NCBI RefSeq assembly: GCF_902506295.1
Contig: NZ_LR733312.1
Location: 390,065-454,064, forward strand
Reading direction: 5' to 3'
Length of the DNA stretch: 64,000 nucleotides
From: Luteimonas sp. 9C
Lineage (GTDB): Bacteria; Pseudomonadota; Gammaproteobacteria; Xanthomonadales; Xanthomonadaceae
Below, in pieces: positions 16,981 through 24,913 of this stretch (position 1 is its first letter; every line of letters begins with the position of its first letter). A program made the position numbers and the translations under genes. The notes under the pieces were generated by a model. That model was not told the DNA's origin, did no database searches, and saw only the letters and a program-made list of their open reading frames with translations.

Positions 16981-18798
16981 TCAGAGGCGCTCGGTCAGAC
17001 CGTTACGGATCGCCGCATCCATCAGCGCACGGGCTTCGCGTTCGGCACGCGCGCTGGCGGTCTGCTGGCGCGTGGCGAGTGCGGTCTGCTCGCGGGCCAG
17101 TCCCAGCTGTTGCGTAGCCAGACGCTGCATCTCCGCCTGCATGCCGGCCTGCTCGCGTTGCAGCGCGGCGCTCACGCTCGCATCCACCTGGGCCCGGACG
17201 TTGACGTCGGCCAGCGCGCGTGTCGCGGCCTGCACGGCGATCTCCGCCTGGCGTGCGCCCAGCTTGCCCTGCTGGCCACCGAGATTGCCTTGCAGCGCGC
17301 CGAGTTCGCCTTGCGCTTCGCCCAGTGCGGTCACTTCGGCGTAGGCGTCGCGGATCGCCTCGATCGTGGCGCGGTCGCGCACCACGTAGCGCGCATCGCC
17401 GCGGCGCATCCACAGCAGCGGTGCATCGCCGCGACGTGCGGCCTGCGCCTCGCGGAGCTCGTCGGTCGCGCTGACCGCGATGCTGTGATCGTCATCGAGC
17501 AGCACGAACGCGTTTTCGCCGCGCTGCGTGCCGAGGGTGAAGGTACCGCGCAGGGCGCCGGTCGGTGGGGCCGGCGGTGCGGGCGGCGCGACCGGTGCAG
17601 CCGGGGCGACCGGCGCGGGCGGCGCCGGCGGTGCAGGCGGATCCGGCATGTCGGCCGGGTCGACCGGGTCGACCGGCACGCCGTTGCGGGTGGCGGTTCG
17701 CGCCGTCGTCGTCGACGTGCGCGACGTGGCGGTTGCCGGTTTCGGGGCAGGCGCGGGACGCGCGGCGGGTGCCGGCGTTTCAGTTGCGACGGATGGCGTC
17801 GCGGCGGTCAGGCGATACGGCATGACACCGACGACGCCGATCGCGACGGTCATCAGCACCGCGACGACGCGCGGGAAGGACGAAGTGGTCTGCAGCATGG
17901 TGAGTCTCCGCTTGAGCAGGGTGAAGTCGGGCGAGGCACTGGCCAGCCCGGCGCAGGGACGCGGTGCGACGCCGAGACGCAGCAGCAGCTGGCCGTACTC
18001 GCGTGCGCAGTGACGGTTGCCTTCGAGCACGGCGGCATCGCAGGCGGCTTCGCGGCTGAGGCCGTATTCGCGCGCGGCCAGATGGGCGAGGGGATGGAAG
18101 AAGAACAGGTGTTGTGCGAGCGCCGGCACCAGGCCGAGCCAGAGGTCCCGACGCTGCAGATGCACCAGTTCGTGGGTCAGCGCCATGTCGAGTTCGTCGG
18201 GCTGCATCGAGTCCGTGTGGTGCGCGGGCAGCAGCAGGACCGGGCGCCACGGACCGACGAGCTGCGGCGAATCGATCGCATCCGACAGGCGCAGACGCGG
18301 CGGTCCACGCAGGCCGTGAGCCTCGGCGGCAAGGGCGAGCGCATGCAGCAGACTGCGGTCGCGACAGGGCGCCGACGCGCGCAGCAGGCTGCGCGTCGCC
18401 AGGCAGCCGCGCAGGCTGCGCGTGACCATCACGCTGAGGCCCAGCAGCCACGCCACGGCCAGCGCCAGCGGCCACGACCATGTGGGCGATGCATCCGGGG
18501 CAGCCGCGGGCGCGAACACGATGGACGCATCCCGGGCCGCGGCAGGTGCGACCTGGGCGATCTGCACCGCAGGCTGCACGGCTTCGGCGGGGAGTACCGG
18601 AAGCGCCATCGGGCTCGACCACGCCAGGCCGACCAGCAGCTGCAGCGCGACCAGCCACCACAACCAGCAGCGGGTCGCCGCGGAGAGGCGCGGTACGAAC
18701 CGGCACAGCGCCCACACCACCGCGGCCAGAATCGTGGACTGCACGCTGGTTGCCAGCAGGCGCGGCAGCAGGATGTCGCTGATCAGTTCCAGGGCCAT
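16981..18798 (-). CDS. M56 (BlaR1/MecR1-like) membrane metallopeptidase
   Basis: A 605-residue membrane protease of family M56. N-terminal hydrophobic helices span about residues 10-130. The zinc motif is H209-E-L-V-H213, with a further ligand expected in REAACDAAVL. After a further hydrophobic helix near 305-330 comes a Thr/Ala/Pro-rich linker (330-400), then a periplasmic C-terminal region that is not the penicillin-binding sensor domain of true BlaR1. That region holds a short beta-rich part and four 7-residue repeats of the form LGxxQGx (492-519), then a long Gln/Ala/Arg-rich predicted coiled coil. It starts 1 nt after the BlaI stop, so it is co-translated with it. The signal sensed is unknown. 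Confidence 0.88.
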   Translation of the reverse strand: MALELISDILLPRLLATSVQSTILAAVVWALCRFVPRLSAATRCWLWWLVALQLLVGLAWSSPMALPVLPAEAVQPAVQIAQVAPAAARDASIVFAPAAAPDASPTWSWPLALAVAWLLGLSVMVTRSLRGCLATRSLLRASAPCRDRSLLHALALAAEAHGLRGPPRLRLSDAIDSPQLVGPWRPVLLLPAHHTDSMQPDELDMALTHELVHLQRRDLWLGLVPALAQHLFFFHPLAHLAAREYGLSREAACDAAVLEGNRHCAREYGQLLLRLGVAPRPCAGLASASPDFTLLKRRLTMLQTTSSFPRVVAVLMTVAIGVVGVMPYRLTAATPSVATETPAPAARPAPAPKPATATSRTSTTTARTATRNGVPVDPVDPADMPDPPAPPAPPAPVAPAAPVAPPAPPAPPTGALRGTFTLGTQRGENAFVLLDDDHSIAVSATDELREAQAARRGDAPLLWMRRGDARYVVRDRATIEAIRDAYAEVTALGEAQGELGALQGNLGGQQGKLGARQAEIAVQAATRALADVNVRAQVDASVSAALQREQAGMQAEMQRLATQQLGLAREQTALATRQQTASARAEREARALMDAAIRNGLTERL

Positions 18799-18799
18799 C

Positions 18800-19189
18800 T
18801 CACCGCTCCTTGCGCTTGGACTGCAGATTGGCGACCAGCGCCTCGAGTTCGGCGAGTTCGTCGTCGCTGACCTCCTTGCGCTCCGACATCCAGGCCACGA
18901 ACGGGGACACCGAGCCCTGCAGCGTCTTCTCGACGAAGCTGCCGACCGCGCTGCGGACCACCTCGTCCTGGCCGGTCGTGGGTGCGTAGCGGTAGGCGCC
19001 GCCGCCGGCCTGGCTGCGGCGCAAGTAGGCCTTCGCGCGCAGGCGCTCCATCATCGTCAGCACGGTGGAGCGGGCCAGGCCGCGGGTCTCGCCGAATGCG
19101 GCGGCGACCTCGCCGACCGTGGACGGGCCGGCGTCGTCCAGATACTGCAGCAGGGCCAGTTCCTGGTCCCCGATCGTCTTCTTTGGCAT
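18800..19189 (-). CDS. BlaI/MecI-family transcriptional repressor
   Basis: A 129-residue winged-helix repressor: IGDQELALLQYLDDAG, GEVAAAFGETRGLARSTVLT and MMERLRAKAYLRR form the DNA-binding part, and a helical C-terminal dimer domain follows. In staphylococci BlaI is cleaved after BlaR1 senses beta-lactam; here the partner protease lacks that sensor. Two dyads of the classical BlaI operator form lie just upstream, so it probably represses its own operon. No beta-lactamase gene is nearby. Confidence 0.93.
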   Translation of the reverse strand: MPKKTIGDQELALLQYLDDAGPSTVGEVAAAFGETRGLARSTVLTMMERLRAKAYLRRSQAGGGAYRYAPTTGQDEVVRSAVGSFVEKTLQGSVSPFVAWMSERKEVSDDELAELEALVANLQSKRKER

Positions 19190-19203
19190 GGCGCTCGCCC
19201 TCT

Positions 19204-19247
19204 GACTACACGTGTCAGCAAGATTGCACCTGACGACATTTGTAGTC
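19204..19247. promoter_or_regulatory. Two BlaI-type operator dyads
   Basis: Two copies approximate GACTACA-NN-TGTAGTC. The first (19204-19219) has a perfect left half, GACTACA, and a weaker right half, TGTCAGC. The second (19232-19247) has GACGACA and a perfect TGTAGTC. Dyad centres are 28 bp apart. They lie 15-58 bp upstream of the blaI-like ATG, where repressor binding would block the promoter. The consensus is that known for BlaI/MecI; binding here is inferred. Confidence 0.75.
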
Positions 19248-19358
19248 AATAGGCCGGATGGCATGGTCCGGCGTCGTTGCCGTCGCGTTGTCGTGGGACG
19301 GCGTGCCGTCCGATGTCGCCATGCGACATCGGGGCGTTGACGCCCCTCGCGTCCGGCG

Positions 19359-20465
19359 TCAGTGCGCGGGTGCGCCGGTCGGTCGCCGGATCAGCACGAC
19401 GACCAGCGTGATCACCGTCAGCGGTACGACGAACCCCATCATCACGCTGGAAAACGCGGGCAGGGCGGCGTGCGACTGCGCGGCCAGGATCAGGTAGGCA
19501 ACGTAGGCCACGTAGTAGGCGAGAAACACGCCGCCTTCCCAGCGGGCGATCTCGCGACCCGACAGGAAGATCGGCAGACAGGCCAGCGCGACGGCCACCA
19601 TCACCCACAGGTCGAACGCCAGCAGCGCCGGTGGCACCACCAGGCCGGCGCTGCCGGCGAGCAGTCCCGACAGACCCAGGCAGCCGAGGATGTTGAACGT
19701 GCTGCTGCCGATCGCATTGCCGACGGCGATGTCGCGCTCGCCCTTGATGGCCGCGGCGATCGAGGTGGCGACTTCGGGCATCGACGTGCCCGCGGCGACG
19801 ATGGTCAGGCCGATCACGACATCACTGACACCCAGCGCCGTCGCGAAGGCGACCGCCGCGGTCACCAGCCAGTCCGAGCCCACGACGAGCAGGCCCAGGC
19901 CGATGACGATCAGCGCCAGCTGCACCGGCAGCCGGGCGCCGCCGCGGGGCGTCTGCAGGGCCGTGTCGTATTCGTTCGCAGGCGCATCGCCGTGTGCGGC
20001 GACCCCGGCGTCCCGGGTTTCGCGTCTCGACTGCACCACCAGGAACACCGTGTAGGCGATGACCAGGCCCAGCAGCAGCGCACCGTCGAACAGGGTCAAC
20101 CGACCGTCGAGACTGAGCACTGCCAGCAGCAGCGAGGCGCCGATCAGGATTGGCACTTCCTGGCGGATGACCTGGCGGTGTACGACCAGCGGCGCGATCA
20201 GTGCACTGATGCCGAGCACGAAGAGCACGTTGAAGATGTTGCTGCCGACCACGTTGCCCACGGCGAGATCGGTCTGCCCGCCCAGCACCGCGCCGGCCGA
20301 GATCGCCATTTCAGGCGCGCTGGTGCCAAAGGCGACGATGGTCAGGCCGACCACCAGTGGCGAGATGCCGAATGCAAGCGCCAGGCGCGAGGCGCCGCGG
20401 ACGAGGAGTTCGGCACCGCCGACCAGGGCGACGAGGCCGGCGACGAACAGCAGCACATTCAGCAT
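19359..20465 (-). CDS. Calcium/sodium antiporter (CaCA family)
   Basis: A 368-residue, about 10-helix cation exchanger of the YrbG/CaCA type. The two inverted alpha repeats are plain: GTSAPEMAIS with NVVGSNIFNV in the first half, GTSMPEVATS with NAIGSSTFN in the second. The acidic residues that coordinate Ca2+ are kept in both. A hydrophilic loop near residues 148-175 separates the halves. It probably exports Ca2+ in exchange for Na+ or H+ across the inner membrane. Transcribed in the same direction as the BlaI operon that follows, about 170 bp away and with its own operators, so likely a separate unit. Confidence 0.93.
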   Translation of the reverse strand: MLNVLLFVAGLVALVGGAELLVRGASRLALAFGISPLVVGLTIVAFGTSAPEMAISAGAVLGGQTDLAVGNVVGSNIFNVLFVLGISALIAPLVVHRQVIRQEVPILIGASLLLAVLSLDGRLTLFDGALLLGLVIAYTVFLVVQSRRETRDAGVAAHGDAPANEYDTALQTPRGGARLPVQLALIVIGLGLLVVGSDWLVTAAVAFATALGVSDVVIGLTIVAAGTSMPEVATSIAAAIKGERDIAVGNAIGSSTFNILGCLGLSGLLAGSAGLVVPPALLAFDLWVMVAVALACLPIFLSGREIARWEGGVFLAYYVAYVAYLILAAQSHAALPAFSSVMMGFVVPLTVITLVVVLIRRPTGAPAH

Positions 20466-20592
20466 GGGGTGTCCCGGATCGAGGAGATGGCGTGGATCGC
20501 GTCGGTGCATGGTATTCACGCGACCGTGCGACGGCGTGTACGTGCACGGCACCGGCTGCGCGGCGCCTTCCCGCGTTTCACATCGCCGCCGC

Positions 20593-20598
20593 TAGACT
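20593..20598 (+). promoter_or_regulatory. Candidate -10 element (TAGACT)
   Basis: TAGACT occurs 27 nt before the start of the small Cys-rich lipoprotein gene. Similar GCTAGACT or TACACT boxes occur at the same distance from other starts in this window (34646, 42130, 57862), which supports a promoter reading. No good -35 is seen. Confidence 0.4.
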
Positions 20599-20625
20599 CG
20601 CGGTCCCTCCTGTCCGGACGCCCCC

Positions 20626-20988
20626 ATGTTCAAGCGCATCCTGCCGCTGTTGTTCGCCGCCACCCTGGTCGCCTGTGCCGCGCCAACCGAACGGTCTGCC
20701 ACCCACGGGGGCCCGGACACGGCGACCGTGACCCATGAGGCCGACTGCGCCCGCGTCGGCGGCGAGTGGACCCAGCTCGGCCGCGCACCGGTCAAGCAGT
20801 GCCTGCGCCAGACCACCGACGCCGGCAAGGCCTGCAGTGACAGCCAGCAGTGCGAAGGCCAGTGCATCGCGCCAGAAGGCACGACCGACGGCGCCAAGGT
20901 CGGTGGCGCCTGCAGCGTGGACACCAATTCCTTCGGCTGCCAGCAGCGCGTGCGCGACGGCGTCGCGTCGACGATCTGCGTGGACTGA
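20626..20988 (+). CDS. Small Cys-rich lipoprotein, unknown function
   Basis: A 120-residue predicted lipoprotein: leader ending in LVACAA (lipobox Cys at 17), then a short linker and a region with six more Cys (in DCARVGG, KQCLRQ, KACSDSQQCEGQC and later residues), enough for several disulfides. It resembles small secreted proteins found in xanthomonads, but I know no function. ATG is 27 nt from a -10-like box. A strong hairpin terminator follows 9 nt after the stop, so it is probably monocistronic. Confidence 0.75.
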   Translation: MFKRILPLLFAATLVACAAPTERSATHGGPDTATVTHEADCARVGGEWTQLGRAPVKQCLRQTTDAGKACSDSQQCEGQCIAPEGTTDGAKVGGACSVDTNSFGCQQRVRDGVASTICVD

Positions 20989-20997
20989 ACCGCACGC

Positions 20998-21023
20998 ATC
21001 GCCGGGCCTGCGGGCCCGGCGAT
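20998..21023 (+). terminator. Hairpin terminator
   Basis: A perfect 11-bp stem (ATCGCCGGGCC paired with its complement) and a 4-nt loop TGCG start 9 nt after the lipoprotein stop. There is no T-run, as is common in high-G+C genomes. Confidence 0.65.
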
Positions 21024-21096
21024 GACCGGGGCACCTTCATGGCGCTTGCATCGCGCGCGCCATAGGGTCGGCGCTCACTCGCGCCCCGGAGGCGTC

Positions 21097-21486
21097 ATGA
21101 CCCGTCCCATCCTCAAGCTTGGTGTGCCGATGCTACTCGCGCTCGCATCGGCGCCGGTGTTCGCCCAACAGCTCCAGCAGCCGAACCCGCCTGCGCGTCC
21201 ATCCACGCAACCGGCGGCGATGCCTGCGCCACCGGCCGTACCGGCGACGCCGTCGCAGCGGGGCATGCCGCCGGGCACGATTCCTTCTACCGGCCCTGCG
21301 CCGCAGGTGCGTCCGCAGCCGACCATGCGGGCGAACCCGCCGGTGACGCCCCGGGTGATGCCGACCCAGGTGCGGGATGCACAGGGCCGCATCGTGCCGG
21401 GTGCACAGGAAGTCGTGCCCGGGCGGGCACGCGATCCCGTAACCGGGCAGGAATTCCAGACCGCCCCGGTACCGCGTCCCTTCTGA
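21097..21486 (+). CDS. Secreted Pro/Gln-rich protein
   Basis: A 129-residue exported protein: Sec signal peptide ending near APVFAQ (about residue 23), then a low-complexity chain rich in Pro, Ala, Gln and Arg, with no predicted fold. The C-terminus is slightly more regular (TQVRDAQGRIVPGAQEVVPG, then DPVTGQEF). The ribosome site GGAGG is strong. Function unknown; it could be a cell-envelope or matrix-associated linker protein. It is followed by a bidirectional hairpin before the convergent Old Yellow Enzyme gene. Confidence 0.7.
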   Translation: MTRPILKLGVPMLLALASAPVFAQQLQQPNPPARPSTQPAAMPAPPAVPATPSQRGMPPGTIPSTGPAPQVRPQPTMRANPPVTPRVMPTQVRDAQGRIVPGAQEVVPGRARDPVTGQEFQTAPVPRPF

Positions 21487-21494
21487 CGGGGTCT

Positions 21495-21523
21495 CGCGCG
21501 CCGCCATCTGCCGGCGGCGCGCG
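21495..21523. terminator. Bidirectional hairpin between convergent genes
   Basis: An 11-bp stem, CGCGCGCCGCC at 21495-21505 pairing with 21513-21523, and a 7-nt loop. It lies between a plus-strand stop (21486) and a minus-strand stop (21533), so it can serve both transcripts. Confidence 0.6.
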
Positions 21524-21532
21524 CCGCGACGC

Positions 21533-22645
21533 TCAGTCGAGCGTCGGATAGTCCGTATAGCCGGCGTCGCCGCCGCCGTAGAACGTCGCCTGGTCGGGCG
21601 TATTGAGCGGTGCATCCTCACGCAGACGCCGGACCAGATCGGGATTGGCGATGAAGGGACGGCCGAAGGCCACGGCGTCGGCATGTCCCGATGCGATCGC
21701 GGCATCCGCATCGGACTTGCCGTAGTCGTTGTTGACGATCCAGGCGCCGCGGCCACCGCCCTGCACGTAGGCGGCCTTCAACGCCGCGTAATCGAACGGC
21801 GCGTCGCCCTGCGTGTAGTCACGCTCGCCGCCGGTCGCGCCTTCGATGACGTGCACGAACGCGAGTTCGAGCGGTGCCAGCACCTTCGCCACATGCGCGA
21901 ACAGCGGCTGCGGGTCCGGGTCGTGCGCATCGTTGGCCGGCGTCACCGGCGAGAGCCGGATGCCGGTGCGATCGCCTCCGATCTCCTCGACCACGGCGCG
22001 CATGACTTCGCCGAGGAAGCGCACGCGGTTGTCCACGCTGCCGCCGTAGGCGTCGGTGCGGGTGTTGCTGCCGCTGCGCAGGAACTGGTCGATGAGGTAG
22101 CCGTTCGCGGCGTGCACCTCCACGCCGTCGAATCCGGCGTCGACCGCGGCACGCGCGGCGCGCCGGTAGTCCTCGACGATCCCGGGCAGCTCGTCGAGTT
22201 CGAGCGCACGTGGCGCCGACGTGTCGACGAAGGTCCCGTTGCCCTCGGCGTCGTGGATGAAGGTCTTGCTCTTGGCGGTGATCGCCGACGGCGCGACCGG
22301 TGCCTGACCGCCCGGTTGCAGCGACGTATGCGAGATGCGGCCGACATGCCACAGCTGCACGACGATGCGACCGCCTTCGGCGTGGACGGCGTCGGTGACG
22401 CGTCGCCAGCCTTCGAGTTGCGCCGGCGCATACAGGCCCGGCACATCGGCATAGCCCTGACCCTGATGCGAGATCGCGGTCGCCTCGGTGACCAGCAGGC
22501 CCGCGGTCGCGCGCTGCGCGTAGTAGAGCGCGGTGCGCGGCTGCGGAATCGCATCGGGCGAGCGGTTGCGCGTCAGTGGCGCCATGACGACGCGGTTGGC
22601 CAGCGACAGGGCGCCAGCGGTCAGGGGATCGAAAAGGGTCGGCAT
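21533..22645 (-). CDS. Old Yellow Enzyme-family alkene reductase
   Basis: A 370-residue FMN-dependent TIM-barrel reductase of the NemA/OYE type that uses NAD(P)H to reduce activated C=C bonds or nitro compounds. Seen motifs: VVMAPLTRNRS at the FMN site, QLWHVGRISH, and the active-site His-x-x-Asn in VHAANGYLIDQFLR with its Tyr. DAYGGSVDNR and AFGRPFIANPDLV bind the FMN phosphate. Length is normal. Such enzymes are often induced by electrophiles and oxidants, which fits the redox theme, but no regulator gene is adjacent. Confidence 0.94.
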   Translation of the reverse strand: MPTLFDPLTAGALSLANRVVMAPLTRNRSPDAIPQPRTALYYAQRATAGLLVTEATAISHQGQGYADVPGLYAPAQLEGWRRVTDAVHAEGGRIVVQLWHVGRISHTSLQPGGQAPVAPSAITAKSKTFIHDAEGNGTFVDTSAPRALELDELPGIVEDYRRAARAAVDAGFDGVEVHAANGYLIDQFLRSGSNTRTDAYGGSVDNRVRFLGEVMRAVVEEIGGDRTGIRLSPVTPANDAHDPDPQPLFAHVAKVLAPLELAFVHVIEGATGGERDYTQGDAPFDYAALKAAYVQGGGRGAWIVNNDYGKSDADAAIASGHADAVAFGRPFIANPDLVRRLREDAPLNTPDQATFYGGGDAGYTDYPTLD

Positions 22646-22829
22646 GGGAGGAGTTCCGGTCGGTAAGCGCCTGAACTGCTGGCGCCGGCGCACTTTTCAA
22701 GCGCAGCGGCGTTGCGACGCGCGGGATGCTTCGTTGCGGCAGCGTGCGCCACGCCCGTCGCGGCGTCCTCACCCGCGACCGACCGCGCAGCCGCTAGCGT
22801 CCGTATTTCCGTCCCCGAGTGAACGCCAC

Positions 22830-22886
22830 ATGCCGCGACCCTTCGCCTGCAACGCCATCCGCCATGCCGGCGCGCTGCCGCGATGA
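22830..22886 (+). CDS. Possible 18-codon leader ORF of mgtC-like gene
   Basis: A short frame, MPRPFACNAIRHAGALPR, ends in TGA that overlaps the ATG of the downstream MgtC-family gene (ATGA). It begins at ATG with a weak GAG stretch upstream. The downstream gene has no recognisable ribosome site of its own, so its translation probably depends on this frame. In Salmonella the mgtCBR leader has short regulatory ORFs, which makes the idea attractive, but sequence similarity to those peptides is not evident. Low to moderate confidence that it is translated. Confidence 0.4.
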   Translation: MPRPFACNAIRHAGALPR

Positions 22887-23386
22887 GCGTGCTCGAACAG
22901 ATCGGCGCCTCGGTGGCCCGCGAACTCGCGTTGCCGGACGTGGATACCGCGACCACCATCGTCGTGCGCGTGCTGGTGGCCGCGGTGCTGGGCGGCATGG
23001 TGGGCTGGGAGCGCGAACACAAGGGCCGCGCCGCGGGCCTCAAGACGCACATCCTGGTATCGATCGGCTCGGCACTGTTCGTCCTCGCCCCGCTGCTCAG
23101 CGGCATCGAGGGCGGCGATGTCACCCGCGTCATGCAGGGCATCGTGTCGGGCATCGGGTTTCTCGGCGCCGGTGCGATCCTCAAGCTCGACAAGGGCGGC
23201 CGCGTGGAAGGTCTCACCACGGCGGCGGGTGTGTGGATGACCGCGGCGATCGGCATGGCGGCAGGCATGGGTCAGGAGATGGTCGCGCTGGTGACCACCG
23301 TGATGGCCTTGCTCGTCGTCGGCGCAGTGCCGCGGCTGCAGCGCAAGGATCCGGCTGGTCACGGCGATGTGCCGCGCGACGTGTGA
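22883..23386 (+). CDS. MgtC/SapB-family membrane protein
   Basis: A 167-residue inner-membrane protein of the MgtC/SapB family. Landmarks: AAVLGGMVGWEREHKGRAAGLKTH in the first part (split by helices), LVSIGSALF, and VSGIGFLGAGAILK. Four to five hydrophobic helices fit the family's N-terminal membrane domain; the soluble C-terminal ACT-like domain of full MgtC is absent. MgtC helps survival at low Mg2+ in pathogens, by acting on the F1Fo ATPase; environmental homologues are less clear. Its ATG overlaps the stop of a short upstream frame. Confidence 0.9.
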   Translation: MSVLEQIGASVARELALPDVDTATTIVVRVLVAAVLGGMVGWEREHKGRAAGLKTHILVSIGSALFVLAPLLSGIEGGDVTRVMQGIVSGIGFLGAGAILKLDKGGRVEGLTTAAGVWMTAAIGMAAGMGQEMVALVTTVMALLVVGAVPRLQRKDPAGHGDVPRDV

Positions 23387-23469
23387 TGCGCAGGCCACAC
23401 GGGTCTGAATGGTTCCATCGCCTATTGGGCATTTCGCGACGGCGGTTTCATCCGATGCCACGCACGGTG

Positions 23470-23483
23470 TGGGTTCGAACCCA
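23470..23483. promoter_or_regulatory. Perfect 14-bp palindrome upstream of glycine-zipper gene
   Basis: TGGGTTCGAACCCA is a perfect dyad ending 22 nt before the next ATG. It could be a regulator site. It also resembles a tRNA T-arm, but no tRNA body surrounds it. Confidence 0.35.
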
Positions 23484-23505
23484 ACGCAAGCGGAGATTTC
23501 CCCCC

Positions 23506-24327
23506 ATGAGCAAGCACGACGATATCCAGGACGGCGGCCGCGATCTCAACCGCGACCCCATCAGCAAGACCCCCGGCGCACATCCGGTCGGCGTGGGCGT
23601 CGGCGGCACGGCCGGCGGTGTGGCGGCCGGCGCGGCAGCGGGCACGGTCTTCGGACCCGTGGGCACGCTGATCGGCGCGGCCATCGGCGTGATCGCCGGC
23701 GCCGCTGTCGGCAAGGGCGTTGCCGAGCGCATCGATCCGACCGGCGAAACCGAATACTGGCGCGACGCGCATCGCGAACGCGATTACGTCAAGGCCGATC
23801 ACGACTACGACCGCGACTACGCGCCGGCCTACGGCTTCGGCCTGCAGGCACGCGAAGCCGATCGCACCCGCGACTGGGGCGAGTCGGAAGCGTCGCTGCG
23901 GAAGGAGTGGGAAACCGCGCGCGGCGAATCGCGTCTGGCGTGGGACGACGCGCGGCCGGCGGTCCAGGATGCATGGGACCGTACCGACCGCACCTACGAT
24001 CTGTACGAGCGCAGTGACGCCTACTACGCCGATGCGTTCGAGCGCGCGCCGTATCGCGATGCCGATGCGGACTACGCGCATTACCAGCCGGCGTATCGCT
24101 ACGGCGCCTATGCGCGGACCCGACACGCGGACCGGGCATGGGACGACAGCCTGGCGGCCGAGCTGGAACGCGACTGGACGCATCGTCGTGGCGACTCGCC
24201 GCTCGACTGGGACCGCGCGAAGGCGGCCGTGGAAGATGCCTACGTGTCGCATGACCGGTACACCGGCGGCGGCTACGTGCGCGGCAACAGCGGCCGCGAC
24301 GACACCGACCGGTTCCGCGTCGGCTGA
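23506..24327 (+). CDS. Glycine-zipper protein with duplicated Trp/Asp/Arg-rich repeat
   Basis: A 273-residue protein of unknown function. After a polar N-terminus comes a glycine-zipper segment (about residues 29-70: GVGVGGTAGGVAAGAAAG and later GAAIGVIAGAAVGKG), which can span or insert into a membrane. The rest is very rich in Asp, Arg, Tyr and Trp. Two copies of a roughly 40-residue unit can be aligned: WGESEASLRKEWETARGES followed by WDDARPAVQDAW, and WDDSLAAELERDWTHRRGDS followed by WDRAKAAVEDAY. Ribosome site GGAG precedes the ATG. Similar W-rich repeats occur in stress-linked proteins, but I cannot name a function. A strong hairpin follows. Confidence 0.75.
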   Translation: MSKHDDIQDGGRDLNRDPISKTPGAHPVGVGVGGTAGGVAAGAAAGTVFGPVGTLIGAAIGVIAGAAVGKGVAERIDPTGETEYWRDAHRERDYVKADHDYDRDYAPAYGFGLQAREADRTRDWGESEASLRKEWETARGESRLAWDDARPAVQDAWDRTDRTYDLYERSDAYYADAFERAPYRDADADYAHYQPAYRYGAYARTRHADRAWDDSLAAELERDWTHRRGDSPLDWDRAKAAVEDAYVSHDRYTGGGYVRGNSGRDDTDRFRVG

Positions 24328-24344
24328 GTACGCCGGCAGTTGAG

Positions 24345-24378
24345 CCAGAAGGGCGCGCCGTGAGGTGCGCCCTTCTGG
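24345..24378 (+). terminator. Hairpin terminator
   Basis: A perfect 12-bp stem (CCAGAAGGGCGC with its complement) and a 10-nt loop, 17 nt after the glycine-zipper gene stop. No T-tract follows. Confidence 0.7.
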
Positions 24379-24535
24379 TGTCCGGACCCCTGCGCGTCAA
24401 ACGCGCCACGTGGACCGCACCGCGCGCCTTGGTGGACGGCAATGCCTGTACGGACCGATTCCGAACATGGCCGCATGGCTCACTGCCAGCGGCCGCCGGC
24501 CGCGCGCGATACCGCTGGAAGTCGCTGCCGTCGCT

Positions 24536-24913
24536 TCAGCGCACGTCTTTCGCGTTGAGTTCCACCACGGGTGCAAACCCGCCGTAGATCATCCGCTTGC
24601 CATCGAAGGGCATCGGATTCTTCTGCGGGTCCATGCGCGGATCGCTGCCATCCATCATCCTCGCGAACGCGGCATCACGCGTCGCCTTGTCCGGCCACTC
24701 GATCCACGAGAACACCACGGTCTCGTCATCGCGGGCCTGCACCGCCTTGCGGAAATCGGTGAGCGTGCCGTCGGGCACGTCGTCGGCCCAGCACTCGAGC
24801 ACCCGCGTCGCGCCCAGCTCCATGAAGAAGGCATCGCCGGTCTTGGCGTGTTCGACGAATTTCTGCTTGTTGGCAGTGGGCACGGCGATGACGAAACCAT
24901 CGATGTAGGACAT
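24536..24913 (-). CDS. DUF1428 family protein (YbaA-like)
   Basis: A 125-residue cytoplasmic protein of family DUF1428, a dimeric ferredoxin-like fold. Family phrases are clear: SYIDGFVIAVPTANK at the start, LECWADDVPDGTLTDFRKAV, VVFSWIEWPDKATRD, and PMPFDGKRMIYGGF near the end. AGGAG lies before the ATG. Enzymatic role is not established for the family. It is a single gene, convergent with the terminator of the glycine-zipper gene. Confidence 0.92.
   Translation of the reverse strand: MSYIDGFVIAVPTANKQKFVEHAKTGDAFFMELGATRVLECWADDVPDGTLTDFRKAVQARDDETVVFSWIEWPDKATRDAAFARMMDGSDPRMDPQKNPMPFDGKRMIYGGFAPVVELNAKDVR

Noticed and set aside
23461-23490. tRNA T-arm-like GGGTTCGAACCC
   Set aside because: No acceptor stem, D-arm or anticodon arm can be drawn around it; kept only as a palindrome.
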